Part shown: positions 32,978 through 41,121 of the stretch, in pieces
Layout of the letters: each line of letters begins with the position of its first letter
Numbering within the stretch: the first letter of the stretch is position 1
Source of the DNA: Bradyrhizobium sp. C9
Lineage (GTDB): Bacteria > Pseudomonadota > Alphaproteobacteria > Rhizobiales > Xanthobacteraceae
Direction: 5' to 3'
NCBI RefSeq assembly: GCF_002532045.1
Contig: NZ_NWTG01000001.1
Coordinates: 992,001-1,056,000, forward strand
DNA length: 64,000 nucleotides
Notes under the pieces: generated by a model
Database searches by the model: none
Told to the model about the DNA's origin: nothing
Seen by the model: only the letters and a program-made list of their open reading frames with translations
Translations under genes and position numbers: made by a program

Positions 32978-33199
32978 ATGTCAGCGTGTCTGGCCGACTC
33001 TGGCATCGGAGCGGCATCGCCAAGAAAACGGGGTTATCTTCGTCAACCGTGGTGCGTCCCAGATCGCCGGAGAATATCTGTTTCGCTGGAGCCTCGATCG
33101 AGGCAATAAACCCACTGTCAAAACGGCGTCCGGCAACGCGTCCGTTGCTATTTTCCCTGAGATATCGACGGCTTAGCCCAAAATCGCCATTTTCCCTTT

Positions 33200-33220
33200 G
33201 TGCCCGACCAATCCGGGCAC
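33200..33220 (+). promoter_or_regulatory. Hairpin abutting the ribosome site of the 35-residue ORF
   Basis: A perfect seven-base-pair inverted repeat (GTGCCCG / CGGGCAC, seven-base loop) ends one base before GGAAGGAAG, the ribosome site of the next small reading frame. In RNA it could extend into that site by G-T pairs. A regulatory role is a guess. Confidence 0.4.
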
Positions 33221-33236
33221 GGAAGGAAGAAGTATC

Positions 33237-33344
33237 ATGCGACAGGTCCAGTCATTGCTCCGCAACGCGCCCGCGAAAATCGGCCGCCGTCTTGCGCAGA
33301 TCGTCGCGATCGCCGCTGCCAGTCTGCCCCAGGCAGGCGCGTAG
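33237..33344 (+). CDS. Possible small protein, 35 residues
   Basis: The reading frame begins MRQVQSLLRNAPAKIGRRLA and ends SLPQAGA. It has a very good ribosome site (GGAAGGAAG, seven bases before the ATG) with a hairpin just before it. The sequence forms a basic N-terminal helix and a hydrophobic Ala/Ile-rich second half (QIVAIAAASLPQAGA), like a short amphipathic or membrane-seeking peptide. I recognise no family; it could be a real microprotein or chance. Confidence 0.4.
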   Translation: MRQVQSLLRNAPAKIGRRLAQIVAIAAASLPQAGA

Positions 33345-33457
33345 TTTTCCACCGCAGCGAAGCGCCGCAGCGGCGCGCGCCGAATTAACTCACCCCCATT
33401 TCGTGTTAGTGCTAACGTGGTACCCCCGGGCTCTGCCGGCGCAGCAGGGAGGGTTCC

Positions 33458-33673
33458 ATGTCGCGTTTCGTCGTTCAATTCATGAAGGACGTGCTCGGCG
33501 GCAACGGCCGCCAGCGCGAAGTTTGCCAGGGCGAACTCGAGGTCGACGCCTCGAGCGAAGGCCAGGCCACCGAAATGGCCAAGCTCATATTCTGTCAGGA
33601 ACAGTCGCTCTGCGACTGGTCATTGCATGCCGACCGCATTCGGATCGAGGCGGCCGACTTGCAGGTGACCTGA
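33458..33673 (+). CDS. Small hypothetical protein, 71 residues
   Basis: The protein begins MSRFVVQFMKDVLGGNGRQR and is a single small alpha-beta domain with a strand-like start, two cysteines in the middle (Cys24, Cys46 region) and a C-terminal strand ('ADRIRIEAADLQVT'). GCAGGGAGG six bases upstream is a strong ribosome site. A five-base-arm palindrome GTTAGTGCTAAC lies about 45 bases before the start (33405-33416) and may be part of its promoter. Proteins like this occur as hypothetical proteins in rhizobia, as far as I remember. Function unknown. Confidence 0.7.
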   Translation: MSRFVVQFMKDVLGGNGRQREVCQGELEVDASSEGQATEMAKLIFCQEQSLCDWSLHADRIRIEAADLQVT

Positions 33674-33864
33674 CACCAGGTCGAGAGCAGCGGCATGCGC
33701 TCTTTCTCCGCTTGCGGGCGGGGCGACGGGCGTCTGCACGATTTCTGGATAATCGAAGAATACCCCTGAGTTGCCCGACGTGTCAAGTTGCCGTGTCCAC
33801 CGGCGGCCGCCGGCTACTTTGCATGGGGTTGTTTTCGATATTTTGGCAGCGTACCCCCGCGACG

Positions 33865-33888
33865 ACCTCCCCCGCAAGCGGGAGAGGT
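33865..33888. repeat. Short stem-loop with the ACCTCnCCCGC/GCGGGnGAGGT motif
   Basis: Ten of eleven positions pair around a two-base loop. The motif is a frequent intergenic palindrome in this group of bacteria. It lies in the 267-base gap between the small gene and the end of ilvD; no T-run follows and no gene is seen in the rest of the gap. Confidence 0.5.
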
Positions 33889-33940
33889 GCAGCTGGTCTG
33901 CCGCAAGACCGGAGCCAAACGCGGCCAAGCTCGTCGCTTT

Positions 33941-35785
33941 TTACTCGGGCAGGATGCGCACGGCACCCTTTGCCGCGCTGCTTGCGAACGCCGCATAGGC
34001 CTTCAGCGCGGTCGAGACGGCGCGCTTGCGCGGCGCCGCCGGCTTCCACGCCGCATTGCCCTTGGCCTCCATCGCAGCGCGGCGGCGCTTGAGCTCGGCA
34101 TCGTCGACCTTGAGGTTGACCTTGCGGTTCGGGATGTCGAACTCGATGATGTCGCCTTCTTCGACGAGACCGATCAGGCCGCCTTCGGCGGCTTCCGGCG
34201 AGACGTGGCCGATCGACAGGCCGGATGATCCGCCGGAGAAGCGGCCGTCGGTGATCAGCGCGCAGGCCTTTCCGAGCCCCTTCGACTTCAGATAACTGGT
34301 CGGATAGAGCATCTCCTGCATGCCCGGGCCGCCGCGCGGACCTTCATAGCGGATCAGCACGACATCGCCGGCCTTCACCTTGTTGGTGAGGATGGCGTCG
34401 ACCGAGGCGTCCTGGCTCTCGAAGATGCGGGCCGGGCCCGAGAACTTCAAAATGCTCTGATCGACGCCGGCGGTCTTCACGATGCAGCCGTCCTCGGCGA
34501 GGTTGCCGAACAGCACGGCGAGGCCGCCGTCTTTGGAGTAGGCGTGCTCGGCGTTGCGGATGACGCCCCCGGCGCGATCGACGTCGACGTCGTCGAAGCG
34601 GCAGTCCTGGCTGAAGGCTTCCTGGGTCGGCACGCCGCCCGGCGCGGCGCGGTAGAAGTTGCGCACCTTGTCGCTCGTGGTCCGCACCACGTCCCAGCGG
34701 TTGAGCGCGTCGTCCAGCGTCGCGGCGTGCACGGTCGGTCCGTCGGTCGCGAGCAGTTTGGCGCGGTCGAGCTCGCCGAGGATCGCCATGATGCCGCCGG
34801 CGTGATGCACGTCCTCCATGTGGACGTCCTGCACCGAGGGCGCGACCTTGCACAGCACCGGCACCTTGCGCGACAGCCGGTCGATATCGGCCATCGTGAA
34901 CGGCACTTCGCCCTCGCGCGCTGCGGCGAGCAGATGCAGCACGGTGTTGGTCGAGCCGCCCATCGCGATGTCGAGCGTCATCGCATTCTCGAACGACTTG
35001 AAGTTCGCGATGTTGCGCGGCAGCACCTTGGCGTCGTCCTGCTCGTAATAGCGGCGGGCGAGATCGACGATCAGATGGCCGGCCTCGACGAACAGGCTCT
35101 TGCGGTCGGCATGCGTCGCCAGCACCGAGCCGTTGCCGGGCAGCGCAAGGCCAAGCGCCTCGGTCAGGCAGTTCATCGAATTCGCGGTGAACATGCCGGA
35201 GCAGGAGCCGCAGGTCGGGCAGGCCGAGCGCTCGATCACCTCGACCTCTTCGTCCGAAACGTTGGAGTCGGCCGCGGCAACCATCGCGTCGATCAGGTCG
35301 ACCGCGCGCTTCTTGCCCTTGAGCAGGATCTTGCCGGATTCCATCGGGCCACCCGAGACGAACACGGTCGGGATGTTGAGGCGCAGCGTCGCCATCAGCA
35401 TGCCGGGGGTGATCTTGTCGCAGTTGGAGATGCAGACCATCGCGTCGGCGCAATGCGCATTGACCATGTATTCGACGCTGTCGGCGATCAGTTCGCGCGA
35501 GGGCAGGCTGTAGAGCATGCCGTCATGGCCCATCGCGATGCCGTCATCGACCGCAATGGTGTTGAATTCCTTGGCGACGCCGCCGGCCTTCTCGATTTCC
35601 CGCGCCACGAGTTGGCCGAGATTCTGCAAATGCACATGTCCGGGCACGAACTGGGTGAAGGAGTTGACCACCGCGATGATCGGCTTGCCGAAATCCTCGT
35701 TCTTCATGCCGGTGGCGCGCCAGAGGCCGCGGGCACCCGCCATGTTGCGGCCGTGGGTGGTTGTGCGGGAGCGATAGGCGGGCAT
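33941..35785 (-). CDS. ilvD: Dihydroxy-acid dehydratase
   Basis: The enzyme converts 2,3-dihydroxy acids to 2-oxo acids in isoleucine and valine synthesis. At 614 residues it is the long, [4Fe-4S] form. The cluster cysteines fall in '[12 protein letters not shown]' and '[21 protein letters not shown]', and the C-terminal catalytic segment '[26 protein letters not shown]' is complete. The ATG has AAGGAT six bases upstream. The gene stands alone among catabolic genes; the nearest neighbour on its strand is the MBL hydrolase about 190 bases upstream. A biosynthetic housekeeping role is the default, although related dehydratases act on sugar acids. Confidence 0.96.
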   Translation of the reverse strand: MPAYRSRTTTHGRNMAGARGLWRATGMKNEDFGKPIIAVVNSFTQFVPGHVHLQNLGQLVAREIEKAGGVAKEFNTIAVDDGIAMGHDGMLYSLPSRELIADSVEYMVNAHCADAMVCISNCDKITPGMLMATLRLNIPTVFVSGGPMESGKILLKGKKRAVDLIDAMVAAADSNVSDEEVEVIERSACPTCGSCSGMFTANSMNCLTEALGLALPGNGSVLATHADRKSLFVEAGHLIVDLARRYYEQDDAKVLPRNIANFKSFENAMTLDIAMGGSTNTVLHLLAAAREGEVPFTMADIDRLSRKVPVLCKVAPSVQDVHMEDVHHAGGIMAILGELDRAKLLATDGPTVHAATLDDALNRWDVVRTTSDKVRNFYRAAPGGVPTQEAFSQDCRFDDVDVDRAGGVIRNAEHAYSKDGGLAVLFGNLAEDGCIVKTAGVDQSILKFSGPARIFESQDASVDAILTNKVKAGDVVLIRYEGPRGGPGMQEMLYPTSYLKSKGLGKACALITDGRFSGGSSGLSIGHVSPEAAEGGLIGLVEEGDIIEFDIPNRKVNLKVDDAELKRRRAAMEAKGNAAWKPAAPRKRAVSTALKAYAAFASSAAKGAVRILPE

Positions 35786-35978
35786 CGTAAATCCTTCTCA
35801 AATCCTTGGGCTATGGCCATTTTTTAGGGAGATGGCAGCCCTTATGCCCGCCCGTGGAGGCGGATTCAAGCGCGGAACCGCATGGCTGAACCCCGCTATC
35901 CGACTTCGATCCCGGCCCCGTGCCGACGGCACGCGGTAGACCGGTCGCGGCTCGTTTCGCGGCGCCTTCTTGATCCGC

Positions 35979-36878
35979 TCAATCCTCGAACCTGAACCTG
36001 AACCTGAAGGCCTCGCCATGCCGGACCACGCGGCCCGCGGTCGGGGCAGGGAAGTGCCCAGTCAAGAGGTAGCTCGGCGTATCCGCCAATTGCTCCAGCA
36101 GCGTCACGCGGGTGGCGAGCGCTGCCGCGGGATCGACATCGGCGGCATTCGACAGCCACGGCTCCGCGCACTGGATCGGATGATGGATCACATCGCCCGA
36201 CATCACGGCATGATCGCCGCCGCCGTCGAGATGGATCTGCATGTTGCCGGCGGTGTGGCCCGGCGCCGGCGCAAAGCGCAGGCCCGCGTCGCGGTCGTCG
36301 AACAGCAGGTGATCGGTCTCGACGAATTCGGCCTGACCGGCCGCGACAACGGGCAGCACCGAATCCTCGAACGAGCCGTGATTGACCGGCGTCGGCGGGG
36401 TCGCCCGGTGCGCGGCCTGCCAATGCCGGAACTCGGCGCGCCCCATCAGATAGCGCGCCTTCGGAAAGGTCGGTACCCAGCGCCCGTTGATCAGCCGCGT
36501 GTTCCAGCCGACGTGGTCGACGTGCAGATGCGTACACATCACGAAGTCGACCTGCTCAGGCCGTACGCCGAGCGCGGCCAGGTTTTCCAGATAGGGCTGG
36601 TTGAGATTATTCCAGGCCGGCACGCGCGGTCGCGGCTTGTGATTGCCGCAGCAGGTGTCGACGACCGCGGTCCAGCGCGGCGTCCGCACCAGATAGGAGT
36701 GGTGGCTCAGGATGAAGCGACCGGTCTCCGGCTCGATATAGCGGTGATCGAGCCAGCTTCGGTTCGCGGCGATTACCTCGTCGGTGACATTGGCGAACAG
36801 CCATGTCTTGTCGAAGGCGAGCGATGGGATCTCGACCAGCCGATCGATCCGCATGCTGCCGATCGTGATCTGGTGCAT
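35979..36878 (-). CDS. MBL-fold metallo-hydrolase, 299 residues
   Basis: The zinc-binding signature 'MCTHLHVDHVGWN' (HxHxDH) is complete; later ligands are the histidine in 'APGHTAGNM', the aspartate in 'VMSGDVIHHP' and the histidine in 'LLTGHFPAP'. The family contains lactonases and many uncharacterised hydrolases. The gene starts seven bases after the stop of the solute-binding protein gene and is clearly cotranscribed with it, so it may act on the compound bound by that protein. The C-terminus is strangely alternating (FRFRFRFED). Confidence 0.85.
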   Translation of the reverse strand: MHQITIGSMRIDRLVEIPSLAFDKTWLFANVTDEVIAANRSWLDHRYIEPETGRFILSHHSYLVRTPRWTAVVDTCCGNHKPRPRVPAWNNLNQPYLENLAALGVRPEQVDFVMCTHLHVDHVGWNTRLINGRWVPTFPKARYLMGRAEFRHWQAAHRATPPTPVNHGSFEDSVLPVVAAGQAEFVETDHLLFDDRDAGLRFAPAPGHTAGNMQIHLDGGGDHAVMSGDVIHHPIQCAEPWLSNAADVDPAAALATRVTLLEQLADTPSYLLTGHFPAPTAGRVVRHGEAFRFRFRFED

Positions 36879-36885
36879 ACGGTGC

Positions 36886-38097
36886 TCAGTTCTTAATGAG
36901 GTCGCCGAACGGCACCCAGCGCGTGCCGTCGTAGCGGATCAGTTGCAGGCTGGTCATCGGCGTATACCGCTCCGGCGAATTGCTGACTGCCGTGCCGTTG
37001 ATCAGCATCGGCAGATGCAGATCCCTGATGCCGGTCGCCTGCTTCATCACATTGGCGCGGGTAAGGTCGTTGCCGGCGGCTTTCAGCACCGCCGCCAGCG
37101 TCTGCGCGATGGTGTAGCCGTAGACATTGAGCCAGTCGCTCTTGTTGGCGTCGGGCAGATATTTGTCCATGAAGGCGAGCCATTCCTTGTAGCCGGCGTC
37201 GTCCTTCAGCGCCGGGTCGGTGGAGTCCTTCAGGTACTGGCTCGAGATCACGCCGGCGGAATTGTCCTTTCCGGCGGGTTCGAGCACGCCGCTGATCGAG
37301 GCCGAGACGTTGGAGATGATGGTGGTGGGCTTCCACCCGATCTCGCCGATCTTGCGGATCGCCTGCGCTGCAAATTTCGGCGTCGCCGCGACCAGCACGA
37401 CGTCGGCGCCGCTGCTCTTGAGCAGCAGGATCTGCGTATCGACGGTGGGGGCGGTGGTCTCGTAAGCCGCGCGCGCCACGATCGCCTCGGTGCTGCCGAG
37501 GCCTTCCTCCAGCGCCTTCAGATAGTCCTTGCCGAGGTCGTCATTCTGATAGAGCACACCGACCTTGGCGTTCGGGTGGCTCGCCTTGATGTATTTGGCG
37601 TAGGCGATTGCCTCGTCGCGATAGGTCGGCTGCCAGCCGACGGTCCACGGAAAGTTCTTCGGATCGTCCCACTTCGCCGCGCCCGAGCCGAGGAAGAGCT
37701 GCGGCACCTTCCTGTCGTTGAGATATTTGTGCACGGCGCTGTTGGTCGGCGTACCGACGCCGCCGAAGATCAACAGCACCTCGTCGCTTTCGACCAGGCG
37801 ACGCGTCTGCTCCACCGTTTTCGGCGGGCTATAGGCGTCGTCGGCGATCATCATCTGGATCCGCCGGCCGTTGATGCCGCCCTCGTCATTCACCTTGCGG
37901 AAATAGGCCTCCGCCGATTTCGCGATCTGCGCAAAGGCCGAGACGGGGCCGGACAGCGGCGCGGTGGTACCGATCTTGATCGTCTTGTCGTCGGCGCCTG
38001 GATCGTATTTCGGGCTCTCGGCCTGTGCGGCGCCGGCGGCGATCAGCGGCAGCAGCAAAAACGCCGCGCGCAAATGAGAGCGGTCGAGGCGCGCCAT
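36886..38097 (-). CDS. Branched-chain-amino-acid-type ABC solute-binding protein (orphan), 403 residues
   Basis: A signal peptide (about 1-26, FLLLPLIAAGAAQA) precedes a Peripla_BP_6 domain: 'IKIGTTAPLSGPVSAFAQ', 'GGINGRRIQMMIADDAYSP' and 'FGGVGTPTNSAVHKYLNDRKVPQLFL'. GGGGAGA six bases before the ATG. No permease or ATPase gene is nearby. It is followed directly by the MBL hydrolase gene. The divergent TetR gene has two operators in the 161-base gap, so both strands are probably under that repressor. Such proteins in rhizobia often bind aromatic or carboxylic acids rather than amino acids. Confidence 0.9.
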   Translation of the reverse strand: MARLDRSHLRAAFLLLPLIAAGAAQAESPKYDPGADDKTIKIGTTAPLSGPVSAFAQIAKSAEAYFRKVNDEGGINGRRIQMMIADDAYSPPKTVEQTRRLVESDEVLLIFGGVGTPTNSAVHKYLNDRKVPQLFLGSGAAKWDDPKNFPWTVGWQPTYRDEAIAYAKYIKASHPNAKVGVLYQNDDLGKDYLKALEEGLGSTEAIVARAAYETTAPTVDTQILLLKSSGADVVLVAATPKFAAQAIRKIGEIGWKPTTIISNVSASISGVLEPAGKDNSAGVISSQYLKDSTDPALKDDAGYKEWLAFMDKYLPDANKSDWLNVYGYTIAQTLAAVLKAAGNDLTRANVMKQATGIRDLHLPMLINGTAVSNSPERYTPMTSLQLIRYDGTRWVPFGDLIKN

Positions 38098-38204
38098 GAC
38101 GGAATCTCCCCAGATTGCTCTCCGCCTCTTCGGAGCGGAGTTGAAACGCGAATACTTCGCCCGCCGCCTGCGCGGCGTACGGGCCGTGACTGCCGCCGTA
38201 CAGG

Positions 38205-38252
38205 CGAACGATCGTTCGTACGTTGACTAACGAACGATCGTTCGCTAGTCAA
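38205..38252. promoter_or_regulatory. Two palindromic TetR operators (CGAACGATCGTTCG)
   Basis: The perfect 14-base palindrome occurs at 38205-38218 and again at 38231-38244, centres 26 bases apart. The second is extended by TTGACTA / TAGTCAA to a 30-base palindrome (38223-38252) with one mismatched pair. It ends six bases before the tetR start and lies between divergent genes: a textbook TetR autoregulation site. Confidence 0.85.
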
Positions 38253-38258
38253 GGCGCC

Positions 38259-38960
38259 ATGGCGGCTTCCACATCCAGCGCGGCCGAGGCGGTCGTGACC
38301 TCCACCCGCGAGCGCATCCTCAGCGAGGCGCTCAGCCTGTTCGCGCAAAGCGGCTATGGCGGCGCGTCGATGCGCGAGCTTGCGCGTCGCGTCGGCATCC
38401 GCGAGAGCAGCCTCTACAATCATTTTCCGGGCAAGGCCGCGATCCTCGAGGCGATCGTCAGCGAGCACGGTCCGGCGAGTTCGGCCGACCGGCTCGAGGC
38501 GCCGCGCTACCGGCAGCTCGCGCGGCAGCCGGCGGCGTTCTGCCGCCAGTTCGCGCTCGACCTCGTTGAACAATGGTCGGATCCGCGCGAGCATCAGTTC
38601 CAGAAGGTCATCACCGCCGAGCGCAACCGTGTGCCCGGTATCCGCGCCAAGTTCGCCGACCATTTCTATGCGCGCGAACAAAATCTGATGACGGACTATT
38701 TCCGCGGCTTCGCGCTCGCCGGACTGATCTCGACCACGGACCCGCGCGAGGCGGCGCGGCTGTTCGCGGCGGGCCTGATCTATGTCAGGCTCGAACATTA
38801 TGTGATGGGCGCGCAGGCCTCGCCACGACCGAAGGTGATCGAGGCGATCGACCGCTATCTCGCGTTTTTCCTGTCGCTGATTGCGGCAAAGGACGCAGGC
38901 ACATCGGACAAGAAGCAACGAAAAAAGGGAGAGACGCGTGGCAAGGCTGCCTTTGATTGA
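38259..38960 (+). CDS. TetR-family repressor, 233 residues
   Basis: The helix-turn-helix is 'GYGGASMRELARRVGIRESS' followed by 'LYNHFPGKAAILEAI' (about residues 30-65), typical TetR. The C-terminal helical domain is variable ('PRYRQLARQPAAFCRQFALDLVEQW'). The ATG chosen follows the last operator; an upstream TTG start would read through the palindrome and is unlikely. It probably represses itself, the following genes (its end overlaps the next gene by 23 bases) and the divergent binding-protein/MBL unit. Effector unknown. Confidence 0.88.
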   Translation: MAASTSSAAEAVVTSTRERILSEALSLFAQSGYGGASMRELARRVGIRESSLYNHFPGKAAILEAIVSEHGPASSADRLEAPRYRQLARQPAAFCRQFALDLVEQWSDPREHQFQKVITAERNRVPGIRAKFADHFYAREQNLMTDYFRGFALAGLISTTDPREAARLFAAGLIYVRLEHYVMGAQASPRPKVIEAIDRYLAFFLSLIAAKDAGTSDKKQRKKGETRGKAAFD

Positions 38961-39495
38961 TCCGGACACCGCGAGCGGCGACATCCGCGCCGCGTTCGAC
39001 CGCATGCCGGTCAAGCTCAACATCTTCCGCATGATGGCCCATGCCGAGGCCAATGCGATGCCACTGATGCGGCTGGGCAATTCGATCCTGCACAAGCAGA
39101 AGCTGTCGGCGGTCCACCGCGAGCTGCTGATCCTGCAGGCCGCGCAACTCGAGGGCGGCGCCTATGAGTGGCGCCAGCATGTGCCGATCGCGCTCGGCGT
39201 CGGCGTCACCCAGGCGCAGATCGATGCCGTTGAGCGCGCCAATTACACCGATGCCGCGCTCAATGCGGCCGAGCGGGCGCTGCTCGGCTTCGGCCGCGAG
39301 GTGGTCGAGAAGGTCCGCGTCGGCGAGGCGGCTTTCGCCGGCATGCGCAAGCATTTCAGCGATCAGGAGGTCGTCGAGGCGATCGTCACGCTCGGCTTCT
39401 ACATGATGATGGCACGGCTGACGGAGGCGACCGAGACCGATCTTGATCCGGCCGCCGGCATGGCCGTGTATGAGGGCGGCAAGAAGCGGGGTTGA
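38938..39495 (+). CDS. AhpD-like / carboxymuconolactone decarboxylase family protein, 185 residues
   Basis: The start is a GTG inside the end of tetR with AAAAAGGGAGAG just upstream. The CMD-family core is 'LSAVHRELLILQAAQLEGGAYEWRQHVPIA' and 'ERALLGFGREVVEKVRVG' followed by 'QEVVEAIVTLGFYMMMARLTEAT'. The catalytic CxxC of true AhpD is absent: the helix reads 'GAYEWRQH' (glutamate and tryptophan in place of cysteines), as in many CMD proteins with His/Glu acid-base residues. It may be a decarboxylase or hydratase-like enzyme in the same pathway as the SDR that follows. Same operon as tetR. Confidence 0.82.
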   Translation: MARLPLIDPDTASGDIRAAFDRMPVKLNIFRMMAHAEANAMPLMRLGNSILHKQKLSAVHRELLILQAAQLEGGAYEWRQHVPIALGVGVTQAQIDAVERANYTDAALNAAERALLGFGREVVEKVRVGEAAFAGMRKHFSDQEVVEAIVTLGFYMMMARLTEATETDLDPAAGMAVYEGGKKRG

Positions 39496-39499
39496 TGGG

Positions 39500-40363
39500 A
39501 TGTCGGAGACTTCGCAAGGGAGCTCGCAAGACTCCAAGCCGGAGCGCTATGTCCGCCCGCTGAGTGCGGAATCGTCGGGTACCGCGCCGGGCAGGGGGCG
39601 GCTCACTGGCCGCCGCATCCTGGTGGTCGGTGGCGGCCAGCGCGTGTTCGATGCCGCGACCGACCCGGTCGGCAACGGCCGCGCGATGAGCCTGCTGTTC
39701 GCGCGCGAGGGCGCCCATGTCGCGGTCGCCGACCTCAACCGCGCCTCTGCCGAGGACACGGTCGCGCGCATCGCGGCCGACGGCGGCCGAGCCTTCGCGA
39801 TCGCTGCCGACGTCACCAAGGAGGCCGACGTCATCAGGATGATCGCCGAGGCGCACCTCACGATGGGCGGGCTCGACGGCATGGTGCTGAACATCGGTAC
39901 CTTCGGCAAGACCGGGCTCGACAATGTCAGCGCCGAGCAATGGAACAGGATCTACGATGTCAACGTCCGCGGTCCGATGCTGTGCTGCCGCGCCGCCTTG
40001 CCGAAGTTCGCTGATGGCGGTTCGATCGTCTTCATCTCTTCGATCGCGGCGCTGAAGGCGGGATCGCAGATGGCGGTTTATGATTCCTCCAAGGCCGCAC
40101 TCGGTGGCCTGATGCGCAACATCGCGCATACCGGCGCGCGGCGCGGCATCCGCGCCAACCTGGTCTATCCCGGGCTGGTCGACACCCCGAACGGCCGCGA
40201 GGCCGGTGCGGGCCGGCCGTCGCGCGGCAAGGGCCACGTGCCGTTCGGCCGCCAGGCGACGGCGTGGGAGATCGCCTATGCGGTGCTGTTCTTCATGTCG
40301 GATGAAAGCGTCTACGTCACCGCGCAGACGCTCGCGGTGGATAGCGGCTTGAGCGGAATGTGA
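39500..40363 (+). CDS. Short-chain dehydrogenase/reductase, 287 residues
   Basis: The Rossmann motif is altered: 'ILVVGGGQRVFDAATDPVGNGRAMS' instead of TGxxxGIG, with an insertion of about seven residues in the first loop. The second part is standard: 'ADLNRASAEDTVARI', 'GLDGMVLNIGTFG', catalytic serine region 'GSIVFISSIAALKAG', and Tyr/Lys in 'VYDSSKAALGG' (YxxxK). NAD preference is suggested by Asp after strand 2. The first 30-40 residues are a disordered extension. It starts four bases after the CMD gene. Confidence 0.85.
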   Translation: MSETSQGSSQDSKPERYVRPLSAESSGTAPGRGRLTGRRILVVGGGQRVFDAATDPVGNGRAMSLLFAREGAHVAVADLNRASAEDTVARIAADGGRAFAIAADVTKEADVIRMIAEAHLTMGGLDGMVLNIGTFGKTGLDNVSAEQWNRIYDVNVRGPMLCCRAALPKFADGGSIVFISSIAALKAGSQMAVYDSSKAALGGLMRNIAHTGARRGIRANLVYPGLVDTPNGREAGAGRPSRGKGHVPFGRQATAWEIAYAVLFFMSDESVYVTAQTLAVDSGLSGM

Positions 40364-40373
40364 GTGAAGCGCC

Positions 40374-41057
40374 TTAACCTGCCGGCAGCTTCGACGAGGT
40401 GATCTGCGAGAGCGGGCAGGTGAGCGTAGCCTCGAGCGTATCGAGGATATTCTCGATCGTGAACGGTTGCCCCCAAAGACGGCTGCTCTTGGTGTTGCGC
40501 GACTCGACGGCGGCTTCGTGCGCCGACAGGATCGCGTTGGCGTAGATTGCGAAAATTGAAAGGCGCTGTTCCACGATCGGCGCGGGCAGACGAAGCATCG
40601 TCTTCAGGTAGTTGAAGCACGCGACATAGCTCGCATTCCAACGGCCGTTGAGCGCGTCACGCAGCGCCTTCGGATCCGAGGCCTGCAGGTTCGTGGTGAA
40701 GCGGATATATCCGCGCCAACGTTCGTCGTCGCCGAGTTCGATGACGGGCATGACCAGCACCAGCAGCACCTCCCGGATGCTCTTGGGGCCCCCGCGCGCC
40801 TCGATCTCGTCCAGCATCTCGCGTCGACGCCCGTCGAGCACGGTGGCGCCGTCGACCACCATCTGGCGGATCAATTCCTCCTTGGAGCCGAAATGGTAGT
40901 GCAGGGCTGCGTTGTTGCGCTGCCCTCCGGCATCCACGATCTGCTGCACGGTGACCGCGTCGACGCCGTACCGGGCAAACAGCAATTGTGCCGCGACCTT
41001 GATCTGGTTCCGCGTTTCTTCCGAACTTGCGCGCGTGGTTCTTCGCCTGCTTGACAT
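40374..41057 (-). CDS. TetR-family regulator, 227 residues
   Basis: The DNA-binding domain reads 'LLFARYGVDAVTVQQIVDAG' then 'NNAALHYHFGSKEELIRQMV' (about residues 24-65). The C-terminal domain is TetR-like and unclassified. The gene is convergent with the SDR gene and divergent, across only 64 bases, from the monooxygenase-hydrolase fusion gene, with an inverted repeat in that gap. It is therefore the likely local repressor of the fusion gene and the binding protein after it. Confidence 0.86.
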   Translation of the reverse strand: MSSRRRTTRASSEETRNQIKVAAQLLFARYGVDAVTVQQIVDAGGQRNNAALHYHFGSKEELIRQMVVDGATVLDGRRREMLDEIEARGGPKSIREVLLVLVMPVIELGDDERWRGYIRFTTNLQASDPKALRDALNGRWNASYVACFNYLKTMLRLPAPIVEQRLSIFAIYANAILSAHEAAVESRNTKSSRLWGQPFTIENILDTLEATLTCPLSQITSSKLPAG

Positions 41058-41075
41058 GCGAACTGATCCTGACCT

Positions 41076-41099
41076 AATTTAAGCTAAATCACTTAATTT
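41076..41099. promoter_or_regulatory. Inverted repeat AATTTAAG-N8-CTTAATTT, likely operator
   Basis: Seven of eight positions pair across an eight-base spacer, in the 64-base gap between the divergent tetR and fusion genes. The AT-rich sequence also supplies the promoter. Binding by the adjacent TetR is inferred. Confidence 0.55.
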
Positions 41100-41121
41100 G
41101 ACCATAGGGCGGAGACAAACC

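Noticed and set aside
38223..38258. TTG start that would extend the TetR protein by 12 residues
   Set aside because: The added codons are simply the operator palindrome; the ATG after the operator leaves a normal TetR N-terminus.
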